Source: Salvelinus alpinus
Lineage: Eukaryota; Chordata; Actinopteri; Salmoniformes; Salmonidae
Length of the DNA stretch: 64,000 nucleotides
Reading direction: 5' to 3'
Assembly (NCBI RefSeq): GCF_045679555.1
Contig: NC_092099.1
Span: forward strand, 9,048,576-9,112,575
Shown one piece after another: positions 57,555-64,000 of the stretch. Position 1 is the first letter of the stretch. Every line of letters starts with the position of its first letter. The translations under genes and the position numbers were made by a program. A model generated the notes under the pieces. It searched no databases. It was not told where the DNA came from and worked only from the letters and a program-made list of their open reading frames with translations.

Positions 57555-58068
57555 CAGTACTAGTCAAAAGTTTCAACACACCTACTCATTCCAGGGTTTT
57601 TCTTTATTTTTACTATTATCTACATTGTAAAATAATAGTGAAGACATCAAAACTATGAAATAACACATATGGAATCATGTAGTCACAAAAATCATCAAAC
57701 TATGATGGAACCGGCTCTCATGAGGACCGCCACAGGAAAGGAAGACCCAGAGTTACCTCTGCTGCAGAGGATAAGTTCATTAGAATTACCAGCCCAAATA
57801 AATGTTTCACAGAGTTCAAGTAACAGACACATCTCAACATCAACTGTTCAGAGGAGACTGCGTGAATCAGGCCTTCATCAAGGCAAAGGGTGGCTACTTT
57901 GAAGAATATAAAATATATTTTGAACACTCTTTTGGAAACTACATGATTTCATATGTGTTATTTCATAGTTTTTATGTCTTCACTATTATTCTACAATGTA
58001 GAAAATTGTAAAAAAAGTAACAAAATCCCTTGAATGAGTAGGTGTGTCCAAACTTTTGACTGGTACTG
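57555..58068. mobile_element. Internally deleted Tc1 (family B)
   Basis: Ends CAGTACTAGTCAAAAGTTTC and AACTTTTGACTGGTACTG with flanking TA, like 24566-26138, but only 514 bases. It keeps the sub-terminal regions, a short transposase piece (CTCTGCTGCAGAGGATAAGT at 57758) and the 3' GGCAAAGGGTGGCTACTTTG block. About 1 kb of the middle is gone, a typical non-autonomous derivative. Confidence 0.85.
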
Positions 58069-58070
58069 TA

Positions 58071-58094
58071 TTGTGTGTGTGTGTGTGTGTGTGT
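58071..58094. repeat. (TG)n microsatellite between two transposons
   Basis: About 11-12 TG units directly after the right end of the preceding element and before the next one. Confidence 0.9.
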
Positions 58095-58096
58095 AT

Positions 58097-59548
58097 ATCA
58101 ACTCAACAAAACAAAGAAACATCCTCTCACTGTCAACTGCGTTTATTTTCAGCAAACCTAACATGTGTAAATATTTGTATGAACATAACAAGATTCAACA
58201 ACTGAGACATAAATGGAACAAGATCCACAGACATGTGACTAACATAAATGGAATAATGTGTCCCTGAACAAAGGGGGGGTCAAAATCAAAAGTAACAGTC
58301 AGTATCTGGTGTGGCCACCAGCTGCATTAAGTACTGCGGTGCATCTCCTCCTCATGGACTGCACCAGATTTGCCAGTTCTTGCTGTGAGATGTTACCTCA
58401 CTCTCCCACCAAGGCACCTGCAAGTTCCCAGACATTTCTGGGTGAAATGGTCCTAGCCCTCCGATCCAGCAGGTCCCAGACGTTCTCAATGGGATTGAGA
58501 TCCGGGCTCTTCGCTGGCCATGGCAGAACACTGACATTCCTGTCTTGCAGGAAATCACGCACAGAACGAACAGTATGGCTGGTGGCATTGTTATGCTGAA
58601 GGGTCATGTCAGGATGAGCCTGCAGGAAGGGTACCACATGCGGGAGGAGGATGTCTTCCCTGTAACGCACAGCGTTGAGATTGCCTGCAATGACAACAAG
58701 CTCAGTCCGATGATGCTGTGACACACAGCCCCAGACAATGACGGACCCTCCACCTCCAAATCGATCCCGCTCCAGAGTACAAGCCTCGGGGTCACGCTCA
58801 TTCCTTCGACGATAAACGCGAATCCGACTATCACCCCTGGTGAGACAAAACCGCAAAGAGCACTTTTTGCCAGTCCTGTCTGGTCCAGCGACGGTGGTGC
58901 CTGTGATGTCTGGTGATGACCTGCCTTAACAGGCCCACAAGCCCTCAGTCCAGCCTCTCTCAGGCTATTGAGGACAGTCTGAGCACTGATAGTGGGATTG
59001 TGCGTTCCTGATGTAACTCGGGCAGTTGCTGTTTCCATCCTGTATCTGTCCCGCAGGTCTGATGTTTGGATGTACCGATCCTGTGCAGGTGTTGTGGTCT
59101 GCCATTGAGAGAATGATCAGCTGTCCGTCCTCTCTCCCTGTAGCGCTGTCTTAGGAGTCTCACATTGTGGACATTGCAATTTATTGCCCTGGCCACATCT
59201 GCAATCCTTATGCCTCCTTGCAGCATACCTAAGGCACGTTCACGCAGATGAGCAGGAACCCTGGGCGTCTTTCTTTTGGTGTTTTTCAGAGTCAGTAGAA
59301 AGGCCTCTTTAGTGTCCTAAGTTTTCATAACTGTGACCCTAATTGCCTACCGTCTGTAAGCTGTTAGTGCCTTAACGACCGTTCCACAGGTGCATGTTCA
59401 TCAATTGTTTATGGTTCATTGAACAAGTATGAAACGGTGTTTAAACCCTTTACAATGAAGATCTGTGAAGTTATTTGGATTATTACGAATTATCTTTGAA
59501 AGACAGGGTCCTGAAAAAGGGACGTTTCTTTTTTTTGCTGAGTGTTAT
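58097..59548 (-). mobile_element. Tc1-like transposon, decayed (family E)
   Basis: Left end TCAACTCAACAAAACAAAGA then AACATCCTCTC; right end inverted AACACTCAGCAAAAAAAAGA then AACGTCCC. Flanked by TATA. About 1.45 kb with a minus-strand transposase that is still mostly readable. Confidence 0.85.
58330..59226 (-). pseudogene. Tc1-like transposase pseudogene (family E)
   Basis: Three successive minus-strand pieces. 59226-58960 starts MLQGGIRIADVARAINCNVH, the helix-turn-helix. 59038 onward has SGTHNPTISAQTVLNSLREA, then RACGPVKAGH. 58856-58398 holds FGGGGSVIVWGCVSQHHRTE, DMTLQHNNATSHTVRSVRDF and [20 protein letters not shown]. The second catalytic Asp is Asn here (QHNNA for QHDNA), while the Glu is kept. 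At least two frameshifts separate the pieces. Inactive. Confidence 0.88.
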
Positions 59549-59939
59549 ATATATTTAATATATATATACACAATGTTGAAGTCGGAGGTTTACATACACC
59601 ATAGCTAAATACATTTAAGTTTTTCACAATTCCTGACATTTAATCCTAGTAAAATTCCCTGTTTTACGTCAGTTAGGATCACCACTTTATTTTAAGAATG
59701 TGAAATTTAAAAATAATAGTGTAGAGTGATTCATTTCAGCTTTTATTTATTTTATCACATTTTCAGTGGGTCAGAAGTTTACATACACTCAATTAGTATT
59801 TGGTAGCATTGCCTTTAAATTGTTTAACTTGGGTCAAACGTTTCTGGTAGCCTTCCACACGCGTCCCACAATAAGTTGGGTGAATTTTGGCCCATTCCTC
59901 CTGACAGAGCTGGTGTAACTGAGTCAGGTTTGTAGGCTA

Positions 59940-60353
<414 letters not shown>

Positions 60354-60518
60354 TCATCAGGCCAGAGGACATTTCTCCAAAAAGTACGATCTTTGTCTCC
60401 ATGTGCAGTTGCAAACCGACATCTGGCTTATTTATGGCGGTTTTGGAGCAGTGACTTCTTCCTTGCTGAGCGGCCTTTCAGGTTATGTCAATATAGGACT
60501 CCTTTTACTGTGGATATA

Positions 60519-62125
<1,607 letters not shown>

Positions 62126-62736
62126 TAGATACTTTTGTACCTGTTTCCTCCAGCATCTTCACAAGGTCCTTTGCTGCTGTTCTGGGATTGATTTGCACTT
62201 TTCGGACCAAAGTACATTCATCTCTAGGAGACAGAACGTGTCTCCTTCCTGAGCGGTATAACGGCTGCGTGGTCCCATGGTGTTTATACTTGCGTACTAT
62301 TGTTTGTACAGATGAACGTGGTACCTTCAGACGTTTGGAAATTGCCTCCCAGGATGAACCAGACTTGTGGAGGTCTACAATTCTTTTGGGCTGATTTCTT
62401 TTGAAATTCCTATGATGTCAAGTAAAGAGGCACTGAGTTTGAAGTTAGGCCTTGAAATACATCCACAGGTACACCTCCAATTGACTGGATTTTTCGAAGC
62501 TGTTTAAAGGAACAGTCAACTTAGTGTATGTAAACTTCTGACCCACTGGTAATGTGATACAGTGAAATAATCTGTCTGTAAACAATTGTTGGAAAAATGA
62601 CTTGTGTCATGCACAAAGTAGATGTCCTAACCGAATTTCCAAAACTATAGTTTGTTAACAAGAAATTTGCGGAGTAGTTGAAAAATTAGTTTTAATGACT
62701 CCAACCTAAGTGTATGTAAACTTCCAAATTCAACTG

Positions 62737-63554
62737 TATATATATATATATATACACACACACACATTTAAAAAGATGAATTTTTGCAATTTCTTTGTGA
62801 GAATTGCCAAAACAAAAATATGTTCCTTCCATGCTGGCGTGGAATCGTCTCTTTCTATGTAGTCTACCAGTTATGCAGTAAAGAATTTTGTAGCCTAGAA
62901 AGACATGCTAATCTATCAATCCATTACTCCGTATTTGAGTGGATTGGCCAAAGAGGGAGAAAGGAACCAAGCAGTACTCTAGCCCTTCAGACTATGGTTT
63001 CTGCCTCGGTCATTGTTGCTCTTTACCAGATTATCTCCATCTCTCCCGTGGATTGTGATGTATTTTAATCTGGGATGGGCATTATCCAAACAAATAGGCT
63101 ACAAGCAGGCCACCTCTGACGTCAGTAATATTGCTCATTGCTCAACTACCATCCCCAAGGCTACCTGTTTCCAGAGCTGCCTTTCCACTTGTTGCCGTGT
63201 TTCCCAGCAGGCAACAATTGTTACATTGATGTCATTATGACGTCTTCTGAAATCTTCTCAACCAGAAAACGACTTTACAACCTGACGAGGACGTCATGAA
63301 GACGTCAGATGCTACGTTTTGCCTTCTGGACTGTCAGTATTGAACAGAGCTTCTGCAAGCATTCAGGAGTTGTAATGTTGATGAGTACTGCTGAATTGCT
63401 ATTTTATTAGTGTGTGTTTCCCCACGGTCATTCAGGGACTTAAAAAAAAATATAACATCTATTTTTTTTTACAAGTGCAGGAACTTCAACCACTGGTGCA
63501 AATCGGTAGGAGTGTTGGGAATGGTTTGCTCTTGCACACACACTTGAGATAGAG
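62737..63554. other. No gene; short TA/CA repeat at start
   Basis: (TA)n then (CA)n at 62737-62765, a dispersed repeat piece at 62795-62850, and repeated ACGTCAT/ATGACGT motifs at 63228-63310. No domain-bearing frame. Confidence 0.45.
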
Positions 63555-64000
63555 AAACCAGGCGAGGCAGTCATTTGAGAAACAAAGGCTATTGAGTCTG
63601 CCGATAAGAATGCCGTGATTGACAGAGTCGATTTGCTTGGGCAAGTTTCTGCAGGGGGTGCTGAGATGTTGTCCGGGACAGGGGTAGCCAGGTGGAAAGC
63701 ATGGCCAGCTGTAGAAAAATGCTTATTGAAATGATCGATTATCGTAGATTTGTAGATCTGTTTCCTATCCTCAGTGCAGTGGACAGCTGGGAGGAGGTGC
63801 TCTTATTCTCCATGGACTTTACAGTGTCCCAAAACTTTTTGGAATTAGTGCTACAGGATGCAAATTTCAGTTTGAAAAAGCTAGCCTTTGCTTTCCTAAC
63901 TGACTGAGTATATTGGTTCCTGTCTTCCCTGAAAAGTTGCATATCGCGGGGGCTATTCGATGCTAATGCAGAACGCCACAGGATGTTTTTGTGCTGGTCA
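63555..64000 (-). pseudogene. LINE fragment, same family as 47083-52036, internally deleted
   Basis: Minus-strand translation of 63942-63739 reads MQLFREDRNQYTQSVRKAKA, then FASCSTNSKKFWDTVKSMEN, matching residues 467 to about 525 of the intact LINE protein with a few changes. Then AGHAFHLATP-like sequence near 63690, and at about 63640 an abrupt jump to a stretch equivalent to residues 733-757 (DSVNHGILIGRLNSL-like, in a shifted frame). About 165 residues, including the start of the reverse transcriptase, are missing. The fragment runs off the end of the window. Confidence 0.85.

Overview
This window looks like vertebrate nuclear DNA from a salmonid fish (trout/salmon type). The assignment rests on its mobile DNA: several Tc1-like families with the terminal repeats and decayed DD34E transposases typical of salmonids, a Sleeping Beauty-type IR/DR element, tRNA-derived SINEs with salmonid-type heads and tails, chromodomain Ty3/Gypsy remnants, and an L2/Rex-like LINE. 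There is no operon structure, rRNA, functional tRNA gene or CRISPR array. No host protein-coding gene could be recognised. The window is probably intergenic or a large intron. The only hints of host gene structure are a CpG-rich promoter/first-exon-like patch near 5.5-5.74 kb and one well-spliced-looking 135-base candidate exon at 20517-20651.

Layout. 0-0.9 kb: Tc1 remnant split by a solo LTR. 3.0-5.45 kb: hAT-type non-autonomous element with nested SINE and Tc1 debris. 6.5-8.0 kb: dead Tc1. 9.8-12.7 kb: several MITEs plus an enhancer-like unique stretch. 12.9-14.4 and 18.8-20.3 kb: two more dead Tc1 copies of the same family, with a hairpin-ended element at 14.5-15.0 kb, a fragment of which sits inside the second copy. 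15.07-16.13 kb: a perfect 69-base inverted repeat flanking about 0.9 kb. 21.3-23.9 kb: second hAT-type copy. 24.6-28.1 kb: two Tc1 elements of different families. 32.1-34.9 kb: SINE and a deleted Gypsy element. 36.1-38.2 kb: foldback Tc1 derivative. 42.5-45.9 kb: Gypsy element with both LTRs and a target-site duplication but a large internal deletion. 47.1-52.0 kb: apparently full-length LINE with an intact 1094-residue ORF carrying a 2A-like motif ahead of endonuclease and reverse transcriptase. 52.2-55.7 kb: SINE, foldback MITEs, microsatellite. 56.3-62.7 kb: a near-continuous block of five Tc1-type elements, including a Tc1 with an intact transposase nested in a Sleeping Beauty-like relic. 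63.55 kb to the end: fragment of a second LINE copy.

How the parts relate. The LINE supplies endonuclease and reverse transcriptase, and two SINE copies (3.4 and 32.1 kb) carry a 3' tail resembling that of the LINE, as expected for SINEs mobilised by it. The intact transposase at 60.7-61.8 kb could in principle act on its own 1607-base element and on the equally long, nonsense-mutated sibling at 26.5-28.1 kb. Everything else is non-autonomous or broken. All identifications come from reading the sequence and from general knowledge of these families; no database search was run.
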